A stretch of DNA of 64,000 nucleotides from Astrothelium macrocarpum. Taxonomy: Eukaryota > Ascomycota > Dothideomycetes > Trypetheliales > Trypetheliaceae. Positions 47,718 to 59,652 of this stretch are shown here, in pieces. The position numbers and the translations under genes are program-made. The notes below the pieces were generated by a model that was not told the DNA's origin, ran no database searches, and saw only the letters and a program-made list of their open reading frames with translations. Every line of letters begins with the position of its first letter. The stretch's first letter is position 1. The stretch covers positions 80,156 through 144,155 of the forward strand of contig JAGEMR010000080.1 of NCBI GenBank assembly GCA_021030915.1, read 5' to 3'.

Positions 47718-50095
47718 ATGTCGGCCGAGGACTCGAATCCCGTGTCATCTAGAACTCGTGCGAGCGGTTCTACATCCATTCCCTCCGTTGATGATGACGA
47801 CATGGACTTTTTACTTGCAACGGACGGCACAGAGGGCGAGTCGCAAGATACACAAGAGACAGATTCGGATTGGGACGGTATTCCCTTTCATGGTACATCA
47901 CTTGCATCCTTTCGCATAGGCGATTCATCCCGCACGACGACGCTAACATTGCATACACAAATAGATGCCGAAGAAGGACCAGGCAATATCGAATTTGAGG
48001 TAGAGGTAGAAGAAGATGAAGATGAAGATGCTCCTTATCCAGCTGATAACAACGATGATGATGCTGCGACGGAGAGGGGCGAGGAAGCAAATAGACAAGG
48101 TGCTCGTCGGGAACTTCTTTGTACGTTGTCATGAAAGTTTACAAAAATGCAAGAGGTATTGACAGAGGCTAGTGACTAGGAATCAGATACTACAACTTCT
48201 CGGCCACGCTGGCCTTCGACAAATCTTTACGCCGCACGGTACCAGTCGGTTGTTTCGTGCCAGCAACAATGATGATGACGATGAAGATGACGATGAAGAT
48301 GAGGAGGAACATATGCTGGATGATCGAGTTCTTCGCGGTCGTTATGGACACAGTCGTGCTAAGCGAAGACGCGGAACAGGTCGATGCATGTACCCTCCAA
48401 TACCTAGTGAAGCTGGAAAGGAATTAATGCAATCGGGAACGTTTGGAAGTAATGATCGCCCAGATGCCAGCTACCAGCTGGATGAGAAGAATCTTAGGAG
48501 GAGAAAGAAATTGGCTTATCAGACAATGATGAGAGAACTTGGTTCGGGTAGTCCTGGGCGACAACGGAGTTGCAACAAATTCATTGCCCAGGTATATACC
48601 TGTTCCAGCCCGTCGGTGCTACAATAAGCTGACTGTTTCGTAGAGCCTGATTCCATCCTCTAAACCCGATAAAATCATCCATTATAACGCTCGCTGCTAC
48701 TCGGGACAATTCTCTGACGATGGTAACTTCTTCTTCTCATGTTCACAAGACTATACCGTGCGAATGTATGACACATCGAACCCGTATTCATGGAGATATT
48801 ATAAACAAGTGCACCATCCGTATGGCCAATGGACAATCACAGATGCCAGCTTGAGCCCAGACAATAGGTTTCTAGCGTACAGCACCATCGGCAATATCGT
48901 CTGCCTTGCCGCAACAGATCCCAGCGTTGAGTCTCAGCCTTATGCTCTCAACATAATGGATATGGGTGATAGAGAAAGTCAAGGGTGGAATCGTTTCGGC
49001 GGTGTGCGTACTTACCCATAACTTGGGTTCTCGTAACGAGCGTTGTGCTGACTTGCTCGTAGGTCTGGTCAATTCGCTTTTCCGGCGATGGGCGCGAGCT
49101 TGTCGCAGGCACATCTGCAGGTCCCGTGTATGTTTACGACATTGAAGCTCGGCGATCGATTTTGCGATTAAAGGGCCACACTAATGATGTCAATGCGGTC
49201 TGCTTCGGCGACAAATCTTCGCCTCATATTCTATACTCCGGTTCAGACGATACCACCCTCAAGGTTTGGGACCGTCGTTCTATGGGGGACGGTCGCGAAG
49301 CTGGAGTATTTATGGGACACACCGAGGGAATTACGTACGTCGATAGCAAGGGTGACGGACGATACATTTTGAGTAACGGGAAAGATCAAACGATGAAGCT
49401 GTGGGATCTGCGAAAGATGATGAGTAGAGAAAAAGCGGATACTATTGATCCTGACGAGTTCACCACGAACTTTGATTACAGATATCCTCCATATGATGAG
49501 GAAAGCTACCGGCCGCACAAGCACGATTGCAGTTTAGTCACTTTCCGCGGCCACAAAGTTCTAAAGACTTTGATCCGATGTCATTTCTCACCACCGAACA
49601 GTACGGATTCAAGATATGTATACACTGGCAGTAGCGACGGAAATGTCTATGTTTATAATATGGATGCCACGCTTGCCGGCAAAATTTGTGTTTTGGAGGC
49701 AACCAGAAATACGCGGAACAGGGATGACGCGGCAGAAGATACTTATGGTTATGAATTTTTTGGTGGTGGAGGCGGCAGCTGGAGTACGTGTGTCCGAGAT
49801 GCAAGCTGGCATCCGAGTGCACCCATGATTGCTGGTAAGTTTGGTCATGTCGATGTCAATTTCGTCGCTAACGCATTTTCAAGTAACGTCATGGAACGGT
49901 TGGGGCAGTCAGCAGGGGACCTGTTCGGTGCACTCATGGAACGATGGTTTGGACGAAGACGAGGGCGAGCCGGGCATGGGGAAGACGCTCAATGCTCAGC
50001 TAGGGGAGATGAATTCTTCGCCAAGCAGTGGCCGCTATTCTACTAGGAGTAGGAGAACGCGAGGGCCAATCGTTGATGAAGACGACGACATATGA
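47718..50095 (+). CDS. WD40 protein of the DCAF11/LEC14B family
   Basis: Likely substrate receptor for a Cul4-Ddb1 ubiquitin ligase, by family. Five exons: 47718-48120, 48173-48591, 48644-49003, 49063-49834 and 49884-50095, giving 721 aa. The acidic N-terminal third (EFEVEVEEDEDEDAPYP) is followed by LRRRKKLAYQTMMRELGSG-like sequence and then WD repeats: CYSGQFSDDGNFFFSCSQDY, WSIRFSGDGRELVAGTSAGP, LKGHTNDVNAVCF and TGSSDGNVYVYNMDAT. The string HPSAPMIAVTSWNGWGSQQG is typical of the family C-terminus. The first join (48120 to 48173) is the least certain; the rest are well supported. Confidence 0.87.
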
Positions 50096-50331
50096 GGGCA
50101 TAACGTCACAAGGCGTACTGAATTAGGTCATCATAGGTTCGTTTGGTCAGTCTCATTGCATTTCAGAATTGTAGAATAAAATGATGCGACTAGAAGAGTT
50201 TAATTGGCGACTAGGCATTTCAACGGCGGAGTCTCCTTTCGATAATGTTTGAGATAGATGGATCAAACGCCTCGCTCCTTATCATACTAGTACAATGCCA
50301 TGCAATATACACAGACCCGAACTGATTTTCG

Positions 50332-50665
50332 TCATGCTCCTCCCACTAATATGTTGTTCACTGGGATGTGGACTGTAAAGAGCGTTAGATGTCTTTGCGC
50401 CGAAAGTCGTGCTGCACTCAACGCAACATACTCAGCTTGACAAAGTACCCGATTGTCCCCATTACGACGAAGCCGACACCGACAGCTTGAGAGATTTTAA
50501 GGAATTCGCGTTTGTCGGCTGCAACAGAATTGACATTAGCCCCTAATCGTGGCTGGATAGATGGGATATTAGGCACGTACGCTTGGTGCAACGGTGCAGA
50601 AACTGAGTGCCATCTTTGACAAACTCGCGTGGGAGGTCAGCAAACTCCTTGAGCTGGTCAGACAT
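50332..50665 (-). CDS. SSS1: Sec61 translocon gamma subunit (Sss1)
   Basis: Tail-anchored subunit of the ER protein-conducting channel. Exons 50581-50665, 50432-50518 and 50332-50372 give 70 aa, the usual length. It reads MSDQLKEFADLPREFVKDGT, then QFLHRCTKPDKREFLKISQA, one transmembrane segment VGVGFVVMGTIGYFVKLIHI, and PVNNILVGGA at the end. The last exon (41 nt) was located by this conserved tail. Only 236 bp separate it from the WD40 stop codon. Confidence 0.96.
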
Positions 50666-51683
50666 GTTGGCGCGGACGATTTGGAGGATTTGAGATATTG
50701 TAGATATTATAGATGCGATGCAAATGGAAATTGCGGCCAGGTGTCGGAGGCGAGAGATGGTCGTCATGTGACTGATGCACGGGCCATATCTTAGAGGTCT
50801 CTCTCAACTCCCTGCTCTGAGCCTTTCCTCACGCCTGCCTTCTCACTTATCGCCCTCCCCTCCGCTGCTCTACACTCGTCAATCCTATTGAGAGCTTCCT
50901 CGAGAAACCTTATCTGAACCCGAATCCACCGGTCTCGCCTTGTCCCGTGTCATTTTACGCCCTGCGCAGATCCCGTTACTCAATCTCGCTCCGGTCTGCA
51001 CCCACTGATCCAGGGTGCCAGGCGGCGCGGTAGTGAAGCTACTAACTGCAACTCAAAAACATAGTCGCCGTCACTTTGAGTCTTTCGGCTCTGCATATCA
51101 CACTCAAACAAACGCGTAGTCACTTTCATGGGATACGGCGTTCGTTGCTCGTAGCGACCAAGCTTGCGTCACTTCACTTTTCACACGCGATTGATCTGCT
51201 AAACAAACAATTACTGCTTTCTTCCTCACTGTCAACAAACAAACAAACTCATACACACCTCTTTGCACATCTACTTCTGCACGTTTCCCTGACATTGTAC
51301 ACGAAGGCGCGAGAGAGCTTGAGACTGTTCATCATTTCGGCCCTGTCCAACAATCCCTTTCTTGTTGCTGGGTTTCTACTCTACCAATTGTACGTATTGC
51401 CAATGTCAGAAACGCTTGTACTCGGTGGGAGTTGGTGAGGCTACTGCGTTCAAACAACTATGACCCGCTTCCACAGCTTTTGTTTTCTTTCTTCACTGCT
51501 TGCTTGGACTAATACTGTATGATTGTGGCAGACTTGTACTTCGCTTTCCGTCAAGACGGACTTCAAGTAACTACTGAAATTATCGAGTCTTTATTTGCAC
51601 CCTCGAGACTTGGCTTCGACAAGCCGCTGAAGAGCACTCCATTCACCTGTACCCTCTCTTACTCTTGACCTACATAACTCATC
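50666..51683. promoter_or_regulatory. Divergent gap between SSS1 and the RRM gene
   Basis: 1018 bases between divergent start codons. Pyrimidine-rich stretches are present. A 120-codon frame at 51076-51438 has no recognisable content and is probably chance. Confidence 0.4.
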
Positions 51684-53991
51684 ATGGCTGATGACGATTT
51701 TGACATTGATATTTATGGTGATGACCCCGTCGACGATAATCCTACTGCTACCCAAGATAATGAAAACGACCCTGCCGGAGACTTCATTGCTCCCGACGAC
51801 AACACAGCTGCTCATGCGACACTATTCGGAGATGGATACAATGACCAACAGCAGGAATCTGCAATGACTGATGCACACGCCAGTACCAGTGAGAAACCAG
51901 CGGAATCTACAGACTTTCAGGAAGATATTCAGTCCGATCCTAACAAGAACACCAATAATACGCCACAGCCTCAGCAGGCGGAACAACAAATCGAGAGTAC
52001 AATTGACTCTGCCAAAGAGCAGAACGGACCCCCTAGGCAGGATGTCGTGCCACAGGGTACAAAACGCAAGAACGCAGAAGGCGTAGATGAGCGCCCAATC
52101 GATCCAGGAGCTACATCTGCCTTGAAGATTACCGAACTCCATTGGTGGACTACTGAAGATGACATTCGCGGATGGGCGAACCAGGAGACATGCGAGGATG
52201 AACTGAAGAGTATTACATATAACGAGCACAAAGTAAACGGCAAGAGCAAGAGGTAAGCGGCCAGTGACTAGCAATCATCTTGAGAATCACTTTTTCCCAG
52301 TTCACATACTCTCTGTGCGAACGTCCATAATCGTACATCTTCTTTTAACTTCTTCATATACTGACATCAAAACAGCGAAGTCTACGTCGAAATGCAGAGC
52401 GCCCAAGCTGCGACTGCTCTCAAACGCAAAATCGAGTCTTTCACATCCAAGTCATTCCAAGTCTACTATGCTCCTCCCAACTCTAACCCCTATCGCACAC
52501 TTCCAAAGGATGCTCCCAACCGTAGAGAGAATCCCAGACCTACAGCCGGAGGAAACCAAGGCAACCAAGGCAGCGGCTACGGCCGCGGTGGGTACGGCAA
52601 CCGTGGTGGCTACAACCATCGTGGTGGTGGTATGGGAGGCAATTTCAATCAAGGCAATCGTAACTTTGCCCAAGTTCCTCCGGGACACGTGAATGGTAAT
52701 GGATATGGAACTGGAGGCTACAATCCACAGATGGGGATGCAGGGTATGGGTGGCAATTTCGGAGGAGGCTTCAACCGCGGCGGTGGTATGGGTGGTATGG
52801 GTGGCATGAACAACATGCGTGGTGGTGGTATGGGACATCGTGGTAGAGGTGGAATGGGTATGGGCGGCGCTATGAATCCTGGGATGGGCATGCCAATGGG
52901 AAACATGGGTATGGGTATGAACATGGGAGGAATGATGGGTGGTGGTATGCCTGGCATGGGTATGATGGGTAAGCTTCCTTTGTTTTTCATTTACATGGTC
53001 ATTGAGCTGGACTCCTTCGGATTCATTCCATCTGAGCCCTTTACTCTACCTGGATCTAGGACCACCTCTCGCCAGGACCGTGCTTCCTCCATTCCATATG
53101 GCCTATAGCATGTTGGCTCCCCGGACCAAATCTCTATCGCACGTCTCAGACACGTCCTCAGGGATACCTTCTTTGATGGGCAGTGCCCAGCAGCTGGAGT
53201 TGTCTACAAGATCAAATCTGGCATACTTGGATGAGGCAATCTGTGCCACATTATACACTCTTTGAAGTGGGAAGTGCTTTACAACCTACGATGTCTGACC
53301 ACCACACGCCTAGCGCCAGACTACACACCAACCGACACATCGGCTTGCCCATGGTGCTACCCACCAGCCTACGCAGAGCACAACACTGCATCAAGCTGCA
53401 CCAATTCAGGCTATGACATTGACATGTCTCAGATGAATATTTGGCAGGTCATTGAAATTCTTGAGCAGGGCCTTAAAATTCTCGACCAGTACAACGCAAT
53501 GCTTGGGCGGCGCAACAACACACCGCCATCCAATGAAGACTAGTCGAAAGACTAGACGACATGCTCAGATTGAAACTCTGTGGGTACCCCCAAGATTCCC
53601 GACGCTCTTCTGGCTCCGAAAAGGAAAAGGAAATCCAAGACCAACTTGATTTCCGCCGCTTCTGAGGTCCAGGCAACCCCCATTGAATTCCTGGACTCCC
53701 AACTGGACAACCAGGAAAACCCCGCCCCTCCCTCCTCTGGCCTCTCCCAAACTTTCTTCCCTCTGTACCTGGATGCCCTCTTGCCCCTCTTTTTCATTCC
53801 CATGGCACACCCCAGCATCGCAACGTTTTGAGAAGCTTTTGACTGACTTATTTCTTACAGGCAACAATTTCGGCGCAAACGCGCCGCATTTCAACCCGGC
53901 GTTTTTCCCGGGTAATCAAGGCGCCGGCACCCAGGGGGGTGCCGGGGGGGAAATGAACCCCCATGGACAAAAGCGCCCTAGGGGCGAATAG
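51684..53991 (+). CDS. RRM protein resembling CPSF6/CFIm68, with a Gly/Met-rich tail
   Basis: Probable mRNA 3'-end processing or RNA-binding factor. Exons 51684-52252, 52376-52968 and 53861-53991 give 430 aa. The N-terminus is acidic (MADDDFDIDIYGDDP). One RRM begins SALKITELHWWTTEDDIRGW, as in CPSF6, and continues GKSKSEVYVEMQSAQAATAL across the first splice. A long Gly/Met/Asn-rich region follows (GGMGGMGGMNNMRGGGMGHR). The last exon codes NNFGANAPHFNPAFFPGNQG and ends NPHGQKRPRGE, a tail I recognise from fungal homologues. The second intron is 892 nt, more than ten times the local norm, and contains long open frames (see findings). Confidence 0.83.
53924..53945 (+). repeat. Perfect 9-bp hairpin in the last coding exon
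   Basis: ccggcaccc pairs with gggtgccgg around a 4-nt loop, about 45 bases before the stop codon of the RRM gene. Confidence 0.7.
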
Positions 53992-54708
53992 GTGTTTTCG
54001 GTGTTTTTTTTTTTTTTCTTTTCTTTTTTTTAATGTATGAATAAAAAATTTGCATGGGAGGGTGGCTGGGGGGCTCCCCAATTTCTTTTTCTTTTCTTTC
54101 CTTTCTTTTTCTTTTTTTTAATGATTGCTACAATATGGGAAAATCGCCAGAAAAGGCGATATGCCTTTTCTCGGCCGGTTTGCATGGGGGGGATCCCCAT
54201 GCATCTACTACTACAACTGTGTGTACAAGTATAAATATATTTAATCCCTAAAATCGTGCTCGTGCTGTGAGAATCTGTGGAGATGTTGAGTACGTACCAT
54301 TCAATTATGGGGATAGCATCACGAGCATATGATAACGAATGAGGACGAGCCGCCAAACTTGAAAAAGAGAGGTTATGCGATTGTCCAGATTACGATGAGG
54401 TTTGCCGGATTATCGGATTATCAATGCTCAGAACATTGTGATCTATTCGAAGATCTCCGATCAATAATGATCATATTTGGCTGGGGCACTCCTTATCAGC
54501 GGATGGCCAATATTGAATATCCATCCTTTCCTATCTACAAATTTGGGCGAATACCCACTTGGAATTGAGCAAGTTTCCTAATGATTACCCAATGCCACGA
54601 TGGATTAGCAACCACCTCAAAACCGCCCTCAATTCCTTCTTTCTTCGACATTCATCAAGGAGACCCTCAGCCCGTTGCTACCTTTCTTCATCCTCTCCGC
54701 CTCCTACA
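53992..54708. other. Gap between the RRM and copper-transporter genes
   Basis: 717 bases. It starts with poly-T tracts (54004-54032, 54085-54120), then a 9-bp hairpin (54181-54203). Nothing gene-like. Confidence 0.4.
54181..54203. repeat. 9-bp inverted repeat
   Basis: tgcatgggg and ccccatgca flank a 5-nt loop; it lies about 190 bp after the RRM stop codon. It could stabilise the mRNA end; role not shown. Confidence 0.6.
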
Positions 54709-55430
54709 ATGGAACCCAGCCCCCACTCATCGGCCATCGGCTCGCCCATGAGCAGCATTAACCACCATCAGCACCACCACCACATGTCCAGCTCCCCCTG
54801 CAAAGTCTCTGTACGCTAATCTCCCTCCCCCCTTCCCCGATCCACCCCACTAAACCCCCACAGATGCTCTGGAACTGGACGACGCTCAACGCATGCCTCC
54901 TCAGCCCCTCCTGGCGCATCACCTCGCCCGCCATGTTCGCCGGCTCCTGCATCGGCGTCGTGCTGCTCGTTATGGGACTCGAGGCGCTGCGCCGCGTCAC
55001 CGACGAGTACGACGAGTTCCTGCGCTACATCCACCACATGGACAGGCCCACCAAACCAAGGACTCGTGGATCCACGACGCCGAGTCACGCTGGGGGCGAG
55101 CATCCTCCGGAGGACGAGGGCAAAGATGCTGCCGCGACGACGAGGCCTGCGGAGCCCGTGGGCGCGCGTGAGGCGTTTGTTGCCAAGTGGCCGAGCGGTA
55201 ATGGAGTGCGTGCGAAGGCGCGGCCGAGTTTGTGGGAGCAGTTGGTCCGGGCTGTGCTGCATACGGTGCAGTTTGCGGTGGCGTATGTGGTGATGTTGTT
55301 GGCCATGTCGTATAATGGGTATATCCTGGGTTGTATTGTCATTGGTGGGTTTTTGGGCTTTGTTGCTTTTCAGTGGAGATCGTTGCGCATGAGCGCATCG
55401 AGCATGGAGACCGCGCCGTGCTGTGGATGA
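54709..55430 (+). CDS. Ctr-family copper transporter
   Basis: High-affinity copper uptake channel subunit; works as a membrane trimer. Exons 54709-54810 and 54864-55430 (53-nt intron) give 222 aa. The N-terminus is Met/His-rich (INHHQHHHHMSSSP), suited to copper capture. TM1 is MFAGSCIGVVLLVMGLEALR. TM2 has the MxxxM copper filter in AYVVMLLAMSYNGYI, and TM3 has the GxxxG packing in CIVIGGFLGFVAFQW. A Cys-Cys pair (APCCG) ends the protein, as in many Ctr proteins. Plasma versus vacuolar membrane cannot be told. The second exon is GC-rich and shifts from C- to G-rich. Confidence 0.93.
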
Positions 55431-56533
55431 TGTTGTGTTGAGTAAGTTGGGTTACATGTGCGAGCTTATCAGGGCGTAAGGGTTTGCGATGGTGCGGTGG
55501 TAGTCCAGGCACAGTTGGGATATTAATGTAGAGTGCAGAAACAGCTAATCGCAATGAAATTTTTAATTGCGGATTGGTATAGTGTTTGGAATCTCACTGG
55601 CAGGTGGGAATCCCGCGATTGACCATTGTGGTATAGTCATTGCACCTGAAAATGTGTTTACAATTAATCTCAGAGTCTCATAAGCATCCGGAAACCAGTA
55701 AAATTCGAGTGGATTGAGCATTCGAATCTAAGTGGATGGCTAGTTTGGTTCCTTAAACTGTGTGACACGCAAGATCAAGCCTGGGGCAGCCAAGTAGGGT
55801 TCGGAAACCTCGGGCATGGAACGCTATAGAAGTAATGACCCGAGTTTGTTCTCTATTCAGAAGTATTTGAGAAAGCCTCGTCCCTCTGACACATGTTTCT
55901 TGATCTTCTGCGTGAGACTACCCTGCCCACGAATTTTCCGATTGAGAAATAAATTAAAGAAGAGAATGGAATTTGAGCAGATATCATTCTCGCCTTGTGA
56001 ATCTAAAAGATCACTTGTTGCTTTGTAAGAAATCATACGGCCAGTTAACCAGTTGCTGCAGGTCGGAAGCGGAAGCGGGAGATCGCGGGGGATTGCATGA
56101 GCGCGCGTTGCACAAACGTAAATTAAAGTGTGGGTTTGGAACCGATGCGCAAGCCTGTTTCCCAAACTCAATTGAGGTGGGGAAATTCAAGAGAAAGATA
56201 GCGAGCACTATGTCTCAACAGTTTTCTGAATGACGTAGTGATTTGAAGCAGTTCAGATCGGGATCGCGAGATTAAATATTGGAGAATCGAACTCACCTTT
56301 TTTTGAGGACAAAATAGGGTTTTGCCTGTAGTATCATCAGACCAACAATAAAACCCTTTTTCCCCCTTCTGGATCTTGATTTCTTTTTCAATCGTTACCA
56401 GCCCGCCAATTTCCCACTATAGCATCGCTTGCTGTGGTCACATTCGCTATTTCGTGGCGTTTTTGTCAATTCTAGTTCATATTTCGAGATATCAACTTCA
56501 AAAACTCAAAAGCTCAACGCCGCACATCCCATA
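55431..56533. other. Gap downstream of the copper transporter
   Basis: 1103 bases without a supported gene. Small frames only. Confidence 0.4.
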
Positions 56534-57235
56534 ATGAAACTAGAGAAAGTATTCATCCAGAGCGCTTTTTTGGGCCTCCCGCAACTTGTGTCTCAAGCAA
56601 AAGACTACCTCGATAGCCACGCAGGTAGTGCAGCAATCCTCTTCCATAACAGTGACACAGCCCAAGTGCATGTCTCATTTGATTTCAGCAGTTATACCAA
56701 TGTGGTAACGGATGTTGTTGTCCCAGGCGGCAGCGACTACTTTTTCCCCATTCCAGCAGGGATATCCAGAAAGGGACACGCATTTTACGTCGGCAGTACG
56801 CCGAACCATAAAGGTTCGGGGCCAAAGCGGAATGCTGACACCAAGACCGAGTTCACCATGAATGGATGGAGCGGGCACGCGTATTTCGATATTGACGTCG
56901 AGCGAGGAGTTTCTGTCCCAGTCCGCGCAACAGACTTGAGGGGCCAAGTCTACGCGGGATGTTCTCTTGACAAGATCAAGACTTGTCCTCAGGATTGGAA
57001 GCATTACCATGCAGACGGCCGGTTGGATCAGTGCAAAAACATGCAGACTCGTGAAGCTATAGACTTTTTCCGAAGAGGCTGCCCGGACTGGTACGTTGCA
57101 TCTAATGACAAGATGACAAAAGTAAAGCCTTGGGCCAAAAACTCAAGAAGCGTCCTTTTAGTGGCAGCGGGACCACAAGCAGATCTTCACCTAGAGGAAT
57201 TACGGAGGCAGGCAAAGTCCGTGTTGACATCTTAG
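56534..57235 (+). CDS. Probable thaumatin-like protein
   Basis: Single exon, 233 aa. Not firmly recognised. Its layout recalls thaumatin-like proteins: NSDTAQVHVSFDF near the start, TKTEFTMNGWSGHAYFDIDV followed by ERGVSVPV (compare the family pattern F-D-I-S-L-V-D-G-x-x-x-P), then spaced cysteines in GCSLDKIKTCPQDW, LDQCKNMQ and RRGCPDW. There are fewer cysteines than the 10-16 of typical members. The N-terminus MKLEKVFIQSAFLGLPQLVS is only weakly signal-like. An upstream in-frame ATG at 56429 would add 35 residues without improving it. If correct, it would be a small secreted or cell-surface protein. Confidence 0.5.
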   Translation: MKLEKVFIQSAFLGLPQLVSQAKDYLDSHAGSAAILFHNSDTAQVHVSFDFSSYTNVVTDVVVPGGSDYFFPIPAGISRKGHAFYVGSTPNHKGSGPKRNADTKTEFTMNGWSGHAYFDIDVERGVSVPVRATDLRGQVYAGCSLDKIKTCPQDWKHYHADGRLDQCKNMQTREAIDFFRRGCPDWYVASNDKMTKVKPWAKNSRSVLLVAAGPQADLHLEELRRQAKSVLTS

Positions 57236-59652
57236 ACGAACCCAGGCTCCTGCGCTCTGCGATCGTCCTCAAGCTTGTGCAAAGCGCACTTTTGTATCTA
57301 CACAGAGCCAATAAACGGCATACATCTCATCAGAATTGATATTCAGACACTATGAGAAAAGCGCATCGGGAGACCAATATTGATGGGACTCAGAGGATTG
57401 TATGAATGTCCGCGATACAGAAGATGGACAAAGCTTAGAACAGATCAACAACTCTCATGCTGTTCGGTGGCCTCGTCTCTTCATTCTGGAAAGAGCCACT
57501 ATGGGCTATGTCCTACGCGAAAGGCACTAAGACTCGCTTCAAGACGAGACTAGTAATCCAGAGCTTGGATGATTGTCTGAAAAGGGAGAGTCCATCGACC
57601 AACGAGAGACATCGATTCGCGTGCCATGTCGAAGACGTCGAATGCAGCCGGAAGAGGAAGAATGAAGCGTAAGAGACGCGTATGAAGCGGGCCGACTGAA
57701 GTGTACCTGGCTAAGCTAGATGAGTGCTTTTGGACGGATGAATAAAGACATTAGCAGACAATTCCAGAAAGAGGAGAACTCCTCACATCGTATATATGGG
57801 CCTGCGTAACCAGTGGCAAAACTCTACAGTAATGCGACGACTCTCAAAGTGCGATACAAAGACATTAGACATGGAAGGGACTGCCGCGTCTCGTCTCTTC
57901 GCGTGGCCGCCCTTATCCCAAAGTGGCACTAGCTCCCAACGTCACGACTAAGGTTCTTATCGAGCACAGAGGCCCAGCAAACTTTGATCCTTCACCAAGG
58001 AACAGTGACTGGCTCAGATGGTGAGAACGCTTGCTTCAAGAAGGCCTATGATGGTACAAGGTTAGAGGCAAATTGCGTTGCGAAGTAGGAGGAGCCTAAT
58101 TTAGATGTCTCAAAAGCTTACTGGCTGCCTGATGCCTCTTCAAAGCTCCCGTTCCTCAGCGCTTCAGAGCGTGAATGAGTGCTTGACCTAGTAGCGCATT
58201 TCGGGTCGCTGAGGAGGACTTCCATTCTATCTCCTAACACGCGCTATCGAATCCCTTGTCGAAGTTAGCGGAACTATGGGATTTCGACGCTGTCAGCGCA
58301 TTCGAAAAGCAGCTCGTTACGCATCTTACAAAAGCTGCGGAAAGACTGCCGGCGGCTCTATCTCGTGCTTCTGACGGTCTTCTATGTGCATATCGCGTGC
58401 GATTTCTACATATACTGGTGCTGAGGCTCGTCTTCTGGCATAAGCCTTCTACCTGAAGCAATCGTAGAGTGACAAAGAGACTTGACCGTCAGCTCGCCCA
58501 ACATCGAGCTAAACGAGCGAAGACATCTAGCATTGAGGCTCATAAGCGGGAATCGTTTCATGTAGTCGAGATCACTCGATACATCACCTCCTACTGCAAA
58601 GCTCTTCGTCACGAGCCGATGCATTTCTACCTATTGAGCTTGATGCTCTGGTAAGACTGTCTCTTGATTTGCCGTACTCTATTAAATCTAGGCACAGTAA
58701 ATCATGTTATCCAAAACTAAAGAGTTAAGTCTACTGTTCGGACCATTCATGCCTTTCTCCTTCTCCTTTGATCGAACCTGGAACATCCCGGCAAACAATA
58801 CCTTCACACCACACACAAGAGAGATTGGTATGGTCGAAAGCATGCCAACCATCAGGTCAGCTACGCGTGGCATTCGGAACTCGGCCTGATAACGCCTCTC
58901 GTTTCTACGAATTGCTTGATGCTTTGTGCCCTCCCAGTGTGCTCATCGTCAGCCAAGATCCTAAAGTAGTTCACAACGATGGATTACGAGTAAAAACGAG
59001 GCATTGCTCTTCTTGTATATGACGATCATCTTAACACCTTTCGTGCTTATTGCCTCAGGAATAGGAATGCAGAGCAGCTTGATAGTACTTGTAAGAACCA
59101 TTAGCTGGTTCTCAGTAAAAGACTCACGGTATTGCTCTAACGTTCGAACAGGGTGCTTAATACCATCTCACTGGTTTGGAATCTTTGGTGTGTAAGCAGA
59201 AGCTTTCGAAAATTGAGAGTAGGGAGAGGCGCACCTGTATTCGGACGGCGTTCTAGAGTAGGATCTGCGCAGGCGCATACTGCTTTACACACAATTATAG
59301 CCTAGAATCCTTGCAGCAGCGCTCGGTCTCATATTATTGTCATCAATCTGATAATGTTTCAACTCCCATAATTATGTTGCTCTTGAGCCACCTGTTGGAC
59401 CAGAAAAACACGCGAAGTAAAAGTCGTGATGCCAAGTGCACAAATAACGGACGTGGCGTTCCAAGCCACCTCCTTGGGATTCTTCGGCCTTCCAGCGCTT
59501 GAGTGAAATGTTAGAATGGACTCCTGTCTCCAAACCCAACTACCTGTACTCTTGCTCTATTGTGGAGGCTTTGCGACCCATTTGGTTGCTTGTATTTGTA
59601 TTCGGCTCATAAGGTGAATCGGTCTCGTCATCTTCTGCCAATTCTTTTCACA
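57236..59652. other. Gene-free, broken stretch before the HET gene
   Basis: 2417 bases with only short frames. Segments such as 58256-58454 (LAELWDFDAVSAFEKQLVTH) and 58469-58650 read like protein for 60 or so residues and then meet stops or change frame, as expected of decayed genes. I could not name a parent family. Confidence 0.45.

Noticed and set aside
56429..56533. Upstream start for the thaumatin-like gene
   Set aside because: The added 35 residues give no signal peptide or conserved sequence.
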